Shown in pieces: positions 1 to 11,800 of a DNA stretch of 64,000 bases. Made by a program: the position numbers and the translations under genes. The stretch is from Achatina immaculata (Eukaryota; Mollusca; Gastropoda; Stylommatophora; Achatinidae): the NCBI GenBank assembly GCA_009760885.1, contig CM019701.1, forward strand, positions 32,688,697 through 32,752,696, in the 5' to 3' direction. Each line of letters opens with the position of its first letter. The stretch's first letter is position 1. The notes beneath the pieces were generated by a model. It had not been told where the DNA came from and made no database searches. It worked only from the letters and a program-made list of their open reading frames with translations.

Positions 1-1030
1 AACGTCCACAAGTGTACACATAAATAAGTACAAGTTTATAACAGAGCAGTAGAGTTTAAGTTGAGTGGTGGATGGTTGATTAATTGATTGATCTTTATTT
101 CCAAAGGGTTAAGAATTGGACATACAGGCCCATCAGACATTCTACAAACATGCTGCTCATATAACCAACATTGGAAAGCTGAGAGACACAAAATAAAATA
201 TAACATTTACATTTCACTCTTATCAATGCCCTCAGTACAGAAGGTAGCTACATACATATATACCAAACAAAATTTCAGTACTATTCAGAGGTGGTTACAG
301 TTAGATTACAGATAGTTACAAATGGACAGTTAGGTGTTGTTCATCCACATAAATGTGAACATAAAACTCTTGGCAATTGATGCTGTAGTGATGGTTTTGT
401 ATCCCAGGCATAAAACATCAGTGACTTAATGCTACATTAGATCCTGTGTAACCAATATGAATGGCTGGAGTCAGATCAGGAAATGGTTTCTCACTGATGT
501 GAATGGCAGGAACCAAAACTGGGAGTAGGTTTCTCACTGATATAATCTGCTTCTCACTGATATCATCTGTCTGATGGGTCATAGAACAGACATTGCTTAG
601 AGCAGTGGTTCCAGATCTGAGGTCCATGTACTAAAAGTCGACCACAGAGCATTATAACGTAGTCCATGGCTGCATTGTCAGTTTGGTACTAAGTGCCATC
701 TATTGAATTAAAAACAATTACAAGGTCATGAAATTATAATACCTCATTGAATCTGGAGGTCTGTGACTTATATGTAGTAAATGCGTTGACGACCAATTAC
801 CAGTAAATTACTGATTAAAAAAAAAAAAAAGAGAAAAGCCAAAACTTTTGGAGGTTGTCAATTGCCATAAACATATTATCAAAATATAGTAAAAAGCAAC
901 AGGCAAAATCAGTCGAAGAATACTTGGATGATGCTCAATTTGTATGGTCAGTTTTTAACCTTGTTTCAGCATGTGGGCATTTTTTAAAGATAAAAATCTC
1001 ATTGCAGATAAGAACAAAAATTTCACATAA
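1..1030. other. Upstream of FPGS copy 1 visible exons, no gene recognised
   Basis: AT-rich. ATTGATTGATCTTTATTT at 82-99 looks like a simple-repeat tail of a minus-strand retroelement. Repeated CTCACTGATATxATCTG-like motifs occur at about 535-570. The missing first exons of FPGS copy 1 were sought and not found here. Confidence 0.55.
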
Positions 1031-1917
1031 ACATTTACTTCTTGGTGATGTTTGTAAAATGTTTGTAAAGTATAAATTACTGAATTTTGTGTTGACAAAA
1101 CCAGTATTTCGGAAAGTACTTCATGCAAAGTGAAAGACAGGTACAATTGGATCAGTTCAAAAAATCCTAACACGACCACTGCTTATATGTAGTTGGAAAA
1201 GTGGTTCTTGGATGTAGAAAGGTTCTTTATGACTCCTGTGCCAATCTGTATTTATAATTATGTCATACATTGTAATTCTGATATTTAAAAGTGCACATAC
1301 ATTTAACTTTATGATATGTAAATTACTGTAATAATGCTTTGCTTAAATACTCCAGACTTAATCTGTATATCTTTCATTTGTAATCTGTTTTTGTATCTGT
1401 AAAGTGGAATATTATGTAGACAGATTACTGTATTTTTATTGGACCAGTTTACCATGTAAATAAATTGATTATGTTTAGAGATCAAGTCAGCATAAAACAA
1501 ATATTTTATTTGTTATTCTCTGTTGCATAACTGTTGTTACTGAAGTGCATGTATGATGTTCTAAATATGCCTAATTGGTCACAGGCTTTCAAGCAAGGAT
1601 TGATTAATTACTGCTATGCTGTACACTTTCACATATAGACAGTTTTTAATGTGAGGATGTGTGGTGAATTCTAATGATGTAAGTTTTGGTGCAGCAATGT
1701 GACATGCACCTGTTAAATAGCTATCTTAACTGTGTTTATGCTGTGGAGAGTTTGATATGGGAAAAAAAAGTGACATTCTTTTCTATTAATTATTTCATTT
1801 CTGACTTTAATGAGATACTTCTTTGCTGTTTGACTCACTTGAATATCATTCTTAGATTCATATACAAAACAGTAAACACAAAGCAGTGAAGAGTTATGGC
1901 AGAAAACGAACCAACAC

Positions 1918-2165
1918 ACAGTGAAAGAAATGACAGTGGAGATGGATAGGATGTGCACTTCAAAAGCCTACCACTAGCATAACCAGACAGGCTCTCACCT
2001 GGAATCCCCAAGGTAGGAGGAAACAAAGAAGACCTATAAACATCTGGCAAAGGAGTCTTGAAGCAGAGATCAGAAAGATGGACTACGCATGGAGACAGAT
2101 AGAAGAAGCAACCCAGAACAGAATGTTGATGGCCTATGCCCCAGATAGTGTAAAGATGTGGGTGC
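1918..2165 (+). mobile_element. Retrotransposon RT-F 3' fragment
   Basis: Frames read QWRWIGCALQKPTTSITRQA, LTWNPQGRRKQRRPINIWQR and EAEIRKMDYAWRQIEEATQN then RMLMAYAP, the same C-terminal signature as 52255-52875. It is followed by a G-rich GGTGGGTGGGC stretch. Confidence 0.85.
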
Positions 2166-2614
2166 GGTTGATTGGGTGGGTGGGCGGGCAGGCGGGTGCT
2201 TAGGTGGGTGAATGAGTGAAAAAGTAAAAAAAATTTTGTGAGATTCCTAGAACCAGGTTTGTGTGCAGCATGTTCCATTTAGTGGCGGGAGTTTTTTTTT
2301 TTTTGGGGGTTGGGGGGAGGTCTGTCATAGTAAGATGACTGTACCACAATATCCATGTCAAGATGCTGGCTACAGAAAGTTAAATAACAAGAAGAAGGGA
2401 ATTTTTCCTCTGCTGATGTTAAGTTATTATTAAGCCACCAAGAAACCGTTCAGAATTCTCTAGCTAACAGATAATAAACTCCACACACAAAAAAGTTATG
2501 TTTTACAAGGTATTTAAAAAATAATGTGTGTGACATATGCACATCTGGTTGGTTTTTAGTTGGCTCTGATATAATAATGGCCATTATTATAATTTGTTTC
2601 ATTCTTTATTTCAG

Positions 2615-2854
2615 GATGAAGATGTTGACAAACTGTCAGTAATTCATGTAAGTGGAACAAAGGGCAAAGGTTCAACTTGTGCTCTCTGTGAGAGGGTCTT
2701 GTATTTCCATGGCTACAAGACTGGTCTGTTTACCTCCCCTCATTTGGTGGAAGCGCGAGAGAGAATCAGAATAAATGGGCGGCCTGTTAGTCAAGAGTTG
2801 TTTAGCAAATATTTCTGGAAGGTGTACAACAATTTGCAGATGACTAAAACAGAG
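2615..2854 (+). CDS. FPGS: FPGS copy 1, P-loop exon
   Basis: 80 codons, phase 0 at both ends, with acceptor TTTCAG before 2615 and donor GTATGC after 2854. It begins DEDVDKLSVIHVSGTKGKGS, which contains the ATP-binding P-loop, and continues with the Omega-loop SPHLVEARERIRINGRP and YFWKVY. The equivalent exon of the downstream copy is at 63551-63787. Confidence 0.96.
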
Positions 2855-5800
2855 GTATGCTCTATTCCTTGGCCCCATTTTAGAGTATCATTTGATTTTG
2901 CTTTTATCTTCAGCCAGTGACAAAACTCACTCTTGTTAAGATTGATGTTATCCAGTAACGAAAACTGTTTATTATCATTAGACCTTTGGATGGACTAATT
3001 TTTATACTGTTTTCTTTTTTTTTTAAAATTCTTGTTATAGATCAACTCACATAAGCCTTCATAATACCCACAGACTTATGTACTTTTCTTTGTGCTAATA
3101 AAATTTTGGTTAGGTCAAGTCACTGCTGACAAGGACAACAACAGATTAATCTGTTTTGATCAAGAATTGATCACTGCAGGCTATTGAATGAACTTGAGAT
3201 ATTCCACACATATGATAATAGAAATTTCTGATAATAAGTCTGACTTGATCGCTGAACCAAGAACCGAGGCTAGAAATCTTTTTTTTAACAGTTTATTAAT
3301 CATTCTTACCGTTCCCTCTTAATTTCCTTTCTTCAGGTTAATATTGACGTGTGCCTTTAGCAAGTTCAGGATTTCGTTCCAGAAACAAAATAATAATAGT
3401 GATTATCTGTGGAAAAGTACTCTCTTGTAGATGTGATATGAATCTATCTGGCATTGGACATTTATTACACATACTTTATTTTGATATTCTTGAACCTAAG
3501 ATTTGACCAAGACAGTACTTTAAGAGAAGAGAAGAGAACTGTGAGCAACAAATAAAATCATGAATGCAATAAAAGTAATTTTCTGAAATCAAAAGTGATG
3601 GGACCAAAAACCACTTTCATGAAGTAGTTATTAAACTACTTAGAGGATGAAAACAGTGAGTTTAACATTAGAAATGCCTTATGTAGATTAAATCAGATCA
3701 TCTAGCAGAGTAAACACGTAAAACATTAACAATCAGGAGTAAAGGTATCTCAGAGTGTAGACTGAAGGAGTAGTGGCAAATATTTTAACTAAAGGTTCAG
3801 AGCCACCAAGCTAGTGCTGCCTTATGTTGTGTGTAGGTTCAGAAACTGACAACAGATCGTTATCTTTCCTTTGACAGGGAATGATAAAAAATAACTCCAT
3901 TTTTTATTTTCTTGTCCAGAAGTCATATTTTGATTAAGCAAAACAATCTCAGTATCCACACTGAAATAGCTCTGATGTGGTTATGTTGTTTTTCTTCCAT
4001 CATTTTTTGATGAGTTGGAACTAGTGTCAATAATATTAGAGATTCTTCTGTAATTGTAACAGTCTCACTTCTGTATGGCAGCAAGAGGAATCATATCATA
4101 TTTAAATGGCAGAAATACTGATACTTTCTTCATATGGCAGTGTTGAAATCAGTGTACTGTCTATTTCATGTTTTGTTTTGGGTTGTTTTTGTTTCTTTTT
4201 TCTTTTTTTTGAAGCTAGAATTTTGACATGGCTCATTTTGTTGTGTTGCACTGTACAGGTAATGCAAAGAGTTATGATGGATCATTGTTATTTGCTTTGA
4301 CACTGTCCTTTTTTTTCTCTGTCATTCTTTAGGTTGCAGTGGGTGCAGAAGATGGTGCAGGTATGCCACCTTATTTTGCGTTTCTTACAGTTCTTTCCCT
4401 TCATGTGTTCTTGTCTGAGGGCGTGGATGTGGCTGTTGTAGAAGTAGGTATTGGTGGCCAGTATGACAGCACAAATTTCTTCCGCAAGCCAGATGTTTGT
4501 GGAGTAACATCCCTAGGGCTGGATCATACAGCCCTGCTGGGTAATACTATTGAAGAAATTGCCTGGAACAAAGCAGGGATATTCAAGGTACTGTCATCAC
4601 CTAATCATGGACATTGTTGTGTGGTGCATTATGTTAACACACTGTAGGATCTATGTGAGGGAGCTGACTTTTTATACAAAAGAAAATATGTTATAGACCA
4701 ATTCTCAGTGCACAAGAATCAGTCTTACTTAAAAACTGGGTACTTCACAAATATGTTCATTCATTCATTCATTTGCATGTCCCTTGCGGAACTTTGCCTC
4801 CCAAACAGCACTCCTGTAGGCCTCTCGGTTGTGAGCAAGATGGCCTGCTGCTGCGTCCATTTGCAGATCGTCAACGATTTCTTGCAGCCATCTTCGTTTT
4901 GGTCTTCCTCTTTTTCTTTTTCCCATTATGTATCCTTCCAATATGGTCTTCTCTAAATTATCATGACGTTTAATGTGTCCAAAATATTTAAGTTTTCTCT
5001 CTTTAATACTCTTTACTAGCCAGCCTTCTTCAATATTAAGCTCTTGTAGTATAGATGTATTTGTTCTTTATTGTGTCCACGATATTTGGAGAACTCTTCT
5101 GTAGCATTTACATTCAAAGGCATTTATGTGTTTCTCAGCTGTTTTGTTAAGTGTCCATGTCTCACAGGCATATGTTGCGATGAGAAAGATGCATGACCTT
5201 AAAAATCTTATTTTTGTAGTTCTGTCTGTTCCTCTCCATAGATTCTTTATTTGTTTTACTTTCTGAAGAACAATAGATGTCCTCCTTTTAATTTCCCTCA
5301 TTGTATTTCCATTATTAGTCAGTGGTGATCCAAGATATTCAAAACTCCCCACTTCTTCCAGTTTTTCCCCATTGATACATATATTAGCTGCCTTGTTTGT
5401 TTTGTCAGTTGTCATCAGTTTATGTCCATGAATACTTATTTTTTTCAGCTAGTATTAGTTTTCTTTTTAACACCTAAATTTAACAGTATTGTCTTTTTCT
5501 GATTTTTTTTTTGTTGTTGTTTAAATCAGTGATTCTGAAGTTCATGAAAATTTGTATTCTCAGAAGAGCATGGTTTGTCTTTCCATAGTTTGTATGTCTC
5601 TACCAAATTTGATTAGATCATGAACAAATATTTCATTCTTTTTACTGATGCATGTGTGTGTTTGTTCCTTGTAGAAAACATTCAACAAAATGAAATCGGT
5701 AAACAAAAAAAAAAAACATGGAAAGATAAGATTAAGTTATTTTGGGTGTGGAGGAAGGGCAAATAACTTTCATTTTGCAATCACCTTAAGCCTAGTATTC

Positions 5801-8800
5801 TTTTGTCTTGCATAATTTAGCCAGGTCGACCAGCCATAACAGTTCAGCATGAGAAAGCAGCAATGGAGGTTCTGTTTAAGAGAGCATGTGAGATACAGGT
5901 ATGGCTGTGTGTTCCCATCTGTGTTTTAAATAAGGATTTCAGATGTCATATTTTGCATAGAACAGTGAACACTTGAGGGCATATTTGTTTTTGTGCATTA
6001 GCTTACCTGAAGGTGTAATGCATCACTTACAACTGGATTATATGTATGTATTCATGTGTGTGATAGATAGATTTGGATGAATTGCTTTTATATGTGATTG
6101 ATTGTGTAGAGCAGAGAGGGAAAGGTCCACATGGATCATCATCTCCTTTTCTTGTTTTATCCTTATTTTTTTTCTCTCATTGTTATGTCTTCTTTTTTTC
6201 TTTTCTCTTCTCCTTGTCTTCTCCTTTTTCCTTTTCATCTCTCTTTGTTTTGTCTTCTTCTTTTTCTTTCCTTTTCTCATTGTCTTTTCCCTTTTTTTCC
6301 TTCCTCCTGTCTTTGTCTTCACCATGTTTTTCTCTCTTCCTTGTCTTTTTCTCACCTTGGCTTCATTTTGTTTTTCCTTCCTCCTCCTTATGTTCTCTTT
6401 TTTCTTTCATTCTCTTCTCCTTTTTTCCTTCCTCCTTTCCTTGTCTTCACCTTTTTTTATTTCCATCTGTCCTTGTCTTTATTTTTCTTTCCTCTTGTCC
6501 ATGTCTTTTCTTTCCTCTTGTCCTTGTCTTTTTTTCCTCCTTTCCTTCTATTGTCAGCTCCATTTTTTTCCTTGTCTCCTTGTCTTATTATCTCCATTTT
6601 TTTCCATCTCCTTGTCTTATTTTCTCCTTCTTTTCCTTTTTTGTCCCTTCCTATTCTGCATTTTCCCCTTCTGCTTGTTATATCTTCTCCTTTTTTTTCT
6701 CGCCTTCTGTTATTATCTTCTCCTTTTTTTCTTGCTTTCTGTCATTATCTTCTCCTTTTTTTCTTACCTTCTGTCATTATCTTCTCCTTTTTTTCTCTCC
6801 TTCTGTCATTATCTTCTCCTTTTTTTTCTCACCTTCTGTCATTATCTTCTTTTTTTCTCACCTTCTGTCATTATCTTCTCCTTTTTTTCTCACCTTCTGT
6901 CATTATCTTCTCCTTTTCTCCTTGCCTTCTGTCATTACCTTCTCTTTTTTTTTCTTGCCTTCTGTCATTATCTTCTCCTTTTTTTCTCACCTTCTGTCAT
7001 TATCTTCTTTTTCTCTTGGCTTCTGTCATTATCTTCTCCTTTTTTTCTCGTCTTCTGTCATTATCTTCTCCTTTTTCTCTTGCCTTCTGTCATTATCTTC
7101 TCCTTTTTTTCTCACCTTCTGTCATTATCTTCTCCTTTTTCTCTTGCCTTCTATCATTATCTTCTCCTTTTTTTCCCCTTCCTCCTTCCCTACTCTTGTC
7201 TTCTCCTTTTTTTTTTCCTCTATTTCTTTCCTTGTATTTTTTTCCTTTCTTGTCCATGTCCTTTTTGTTTTTGTTTCTATCTCTCCTTGTTTTGTCTCCT
7301 TTTTTCTCTTCCCCCCCCCCCTCTTCTTTACATGGAGAGTTCAGATGTTTTGTTTTTTTAGTTCTGAAAATTACAAATTTGACTTGACATGAGCATATTT
7401 CTCTGCTTATCTTAACCATCAGTGAGAAATGTGAGCCATATCTAGGGAATTGTTTCATTTCTTATGATCTGCCTTATTAGTTACCATTTACATTTTTTAG
7501 TTTCATTCTCTTGTCTGTTATTCTGTTTTCTTTTTGTGGAAACACAGTATTTACCTTCAGGGTTATGGAGTGCATACATAGTTGAATGAAACACTCTGAG
7601 GGTTTGGTTGCTGGACAAATAATTTACCCTTAACTCTGAAATCTGAAGGTGTGGTTGCTAAACAAATAGTTTACACTTAACTTCAGCCCCCAGAAATAAT
7701 TATATTTGGCATTCACATGATTTACAAGCATCAAATTTTTATTATTCACATTTCTGTGTGAGGAGGATGTCTGTATCAAAGATAGGGCATGGTTTAGAGA
7801 TTGAGAAGGCCATGTCCCCTTTAATGACATATAAGACAGTCTTATAATATCTTCTTACTGTGATAATACAGTTACCCTTTGATGATTTCTAGAATGGGGA
7901 GCTGAGCTGTGACACTCCTATTTTTCTTTAAATTGTGTGGGTGGGTGGGTTTTTACCATAACTTTTTGCTACTCAGCCATTGTATGTACCCAATTTCAGA
8001 CCCCTCTGTTTATAGCAAAGGAAATGTCTGAGGAGGAGATAAAAAGACAGAACATCAAACTGGGTATTGCAGGCTCTAAACAGGCAGAAAATGCGTCACT
8101 AGCCATCCAGCTGTACCGCACATGGAAGCAAGTACACACCACAGGTAGGCATAATTAATAAATAGTATGTTACAGGATAACTATCCTGTAACAGAAACAG
8201 TTTATATAAAACATTTTTTTTTCTTCAAATATGTATATACAACAAAGTGTTCTCATTCTTTTATAATTACCTTGTTTAGTCTTATGTATGAATTTCTTTC
8301 ATGGCCTCTTTTATAATCAAAATCTCCTGTTCTGATCAAAATCTCCTGTTGTGGTGATGTTTCCAGACCTCCACTTTCATAAACTGGAAAGTGCCAAAAC
8401 TAGTAAAGTGTGATATATTTGAAGTTTATGAAATTATCATTAGCAAAATCATCATGCGGCTGGTTTTGTTTTAGTTGGTAAGGGACTTGGCTCCTATCTA
8501 TTCTGCAGATTGCAGATGATTGTGACAACATGTTCTCATGATAATGACTACAAATCTTCATTTGCATTATAAATTTCTGGTACATGTGCACAAGATGGGA
8601 TGTTGCCTTCCCAGTGATCTTCATTGCCTGGCTATCTGTAGCTGGTCAGGCTGCCTGGTAAGCTCCACTGGGATGAGGATCATGTCAGTTCCCTTCTCAT
8701 ATGAAAGGCTGTTGTGACATGACTACTTCCATGAAGCACTTTAATGAAATAGGTGTAGATCATCAAACCTTGGTGCTGTAGAATTCTGAACAGGAACAAG

Positions 8801-11800
8801 ATCTGTCATTTTGTTCTCCAGACTAATGTGTTTTAGACACCCATCCTCTCTTTCCCCCCCCCCCCCCCAAAAAAAGATGTATCAGTATCTTAGTAGATCT
8901 CATGTATTGTTCTGAATAATTGTGTTTGCTAGCTTATATAATTGCCGTGGCCTGTGCTGTGTGGTACCCATGCATAATAACATATATTGAACACTGCTGA
9001 CTTGAATATTCTCTGTGCTTTGTGGTGTTGTTGTTGTTGTTGTTCATTCATCATCTTTGATGATGACCACAGATTCATCTTAGTCAAAGTAAGGGGAGGT
9101 GTGTCCGTGTATGACCAACTAGCCCTATATGAGCTTTAAAGGTTTTGCCATACACAGAACATATATGTCCAGATTCAGTTGTGGGTGCTTGGGCTGGCTT
9201 GGCTTTTCGCATTGCGCGTTTGTGCTAGGCACTTTCAATTCTTGAACGATCTGCTCTCTGGGCACCCAGGGTGGTTAAAGCCCTCCATAATGTCCACCCA
9301 TCATGGAGGCTTTATGGTACCCATGCATTATGACATATATTGAACACTACTGACTTGAATGCTCTCTCATACAGTAGCAGCACAGCAAACCAGAAATTAT
9401 TTCCACTCACATAGAAGACAGTTTGTAGAAATGACTTCACTCACAATCAGCTGATAGCAAATAGGAGGGAATTACACATAGTACTTATAACACAAGCCAT
9501 CAAATTTAATATATCAGAAGTCCACGTTAAATTTCAGCTATTGCTATGTAAGATGTAGCTGGTCTTTTAGACAAATTTTTAATGTTGTCTCATACAGCAA
9601 CAGAATTATGGATCACAGCCTTCTGTAGATATGTAAAAGATCATACTTTTTCTAGAATTAGTGATTTGGTTTCAGAACACAGGTTTGTAATAATACACAA
9701 TGTAAGATTAAAAAGACTGTGTTTTTTCACAGGTAGAGATTTCACTGAGTATATTCCTACAACTTCCAGCTCTCTAGAGGGAATACCACAATTGGAAGTT
9801 TCAGAGATTGATAATGCTACACTCAAAGGTTAGATTGTCAAGCAAACAAACCATACCACTATAGACACTGAAGGTAAATGCCATTAAGGCATATTGGGGA
9901 TACAGGGATCATATTTCCAAGACTTTCAGCGAGGTGGGGTGGATACTGGGGCCTTTTTGGTGTGTACCAGAAAAAAAAAACCCAGTCCCACCGGATTAGT
10001 AAACCTGCTGCCTAACCACTCAGCTAACCAGGCTGCCATAGACGCTGAAACAAAGTCAAAAGCAGGCACAGATCAAACTGCAGACACCATCATAGCAGGA
10101 GGAGAAAGTAGTTGAGCATTTTCTCATTTAAATGTCTAAAACTCAGTGATCTATGGATAAATCTGTTTCCAGCTCAAAACTGCTTATAGTTTAAAACAGA
10201 GTAACTACAAAGATGACCAAGTTCTTCACTGGGGACATCAGTTATCAAGAGCTCTGAACTCAGTCCATGTGGAGACTCACAACACCAGTGGAGAAAGTGC
10301 TACATATAAGAAAGCTGTATGTTTGATCAGAAACACAGAGTGTATCTTATATTCTTCCCATGCCGTTAGATGTCACGTGGGGCTCACAAGGTAGTTTGCC
10401 AGTTTTTCCTGTCTTCGACAAGCCTTTCAAACTCATCAAGGGATTTTATGCCTATTAATTTGAGAGAGTGTATGTATTCTGCATATTCTGGAAAATAGTT
10501 GACTGAGAAATAATTTTGCAGGGTATAATCTAGGAAGTTGAGTCTGTTATTTGAAAGTGGACTTTGAGATATATATAAGATTTCAAGTAAATCTCTTTTA
10601 CTCTAAAACAACACTGGCAGGGTTGATAGATCTTGCACAACCTATGCAAATCGGGTGCTTAGAATGATATTTAGGCAAAGTCTAAATAAAAAGTAGCACT
10701 TTTCAAACCCAGTCCATTTGTTTAAATTTTAGAGCAACTTCCATCCAGTTTCTTTGTACCAAAATTTCTCATCAAAATTTATTGTAGCAAAGTATGGTAA
10801 TTAATTCAGGAATGAAAGCGTTAAAATAAGTGATATTCAAAAAATTGCACAAGTGACCAAGGTATTTTGACTCCAAACATTTTTACCTTCCTTGTAGTAC
10901 ATTTAAAAGTTAGATTTCAGCTGGAAGCAGAATGGAAAATTAATGTGTAGAATTTTATATGAGTACCTATTAGAGATTTATTTTATTTAAACACTCAGTT
11001 CATATTTGTATTCTGCTAAATAATAAAAAAAATTTGAGGGCCCCCCCCCCCAAGAAAGATATTTAAGAAGTAAATATTTGAATATGTGAACCTAATTTTT
11101 AAATATTTTTAAATATAAAGTGTTTCTTCTTTAGATATTAATTGTTTTAGGGGCTGAAGATGTAATATGAGACAGTGGTCATTGATCCATAGCTGACTGC
11201 TGGCTTCAGGTTTGGTGAACCACCGCTGACCAGGATCCTGTCCCACCTCTGTTGGTGGCACCAGCAACAGGTTCAGCCTGGTTGCTAGAGTCCCTACAGT
11301 GGTAGGGTCCCTAAGAAGCCTTGCACCCTTTCCTGCTTTTTGGCTTCACCCTGGGTCTACAAAAATGGCAGCTGTAACCCGTACACCACCTGACATGATG
11401 CTTATTCAGAATCCTTGCTGCGGAGGACATCCTGCCCACAGTTCCAAGGAGATAGAATAAGAGTTTTTTAAAACTAGTGTTACATAAGCAGCATCTGTTC
11501 TGTCTCGGCCAACATCTGTAGCTGTCCTAGATTGTCTTTGAAGTAAAAGTTTCACATTCAGAGTCAAATATTAATTAATAATTACAGTTTCAGTTGCACA
11601 ACTTCACATGTGTGATTTTAGTGAGTACTTGTAATTCACAAAACTGCCATTCAGTATTTTGGCAAACAGAAGCTTAGTATTTGACCGAATGCTTCCTTCA
11701 CACTGATTCACGCTGATTCACAGGGTTATCATCTTGTGTTTGGCCTGGCCGAGCTCAGGAAATACACAGAGGGGACATAACCTACTATCTGGATGGTGCT

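Noticed and set aside
855..1133. ORF with NILSKYSKK and EEYLDD considered as the missing FPGS copy 1 N-terminal exon
   Set aside because: No LNxLQ...SGL pattern, no well-placed donor, and part of it matches a dispersed repeat at 44300-44500.
1835..2278. 147-codon minus-strand ORF
   Set aside because: Antisense of an RT-F 3' fragment on the + strand, which shows the conserved TWNPQG region.
6073..7392. Three overlapping forward ORFs of about 420-440 codons rich in Phe/Ser/Leu
   Set aside because: They exist because the strand is almost only C and T, which cannot form stop codons. No domain is present and the tract is an intronic minisatellite.
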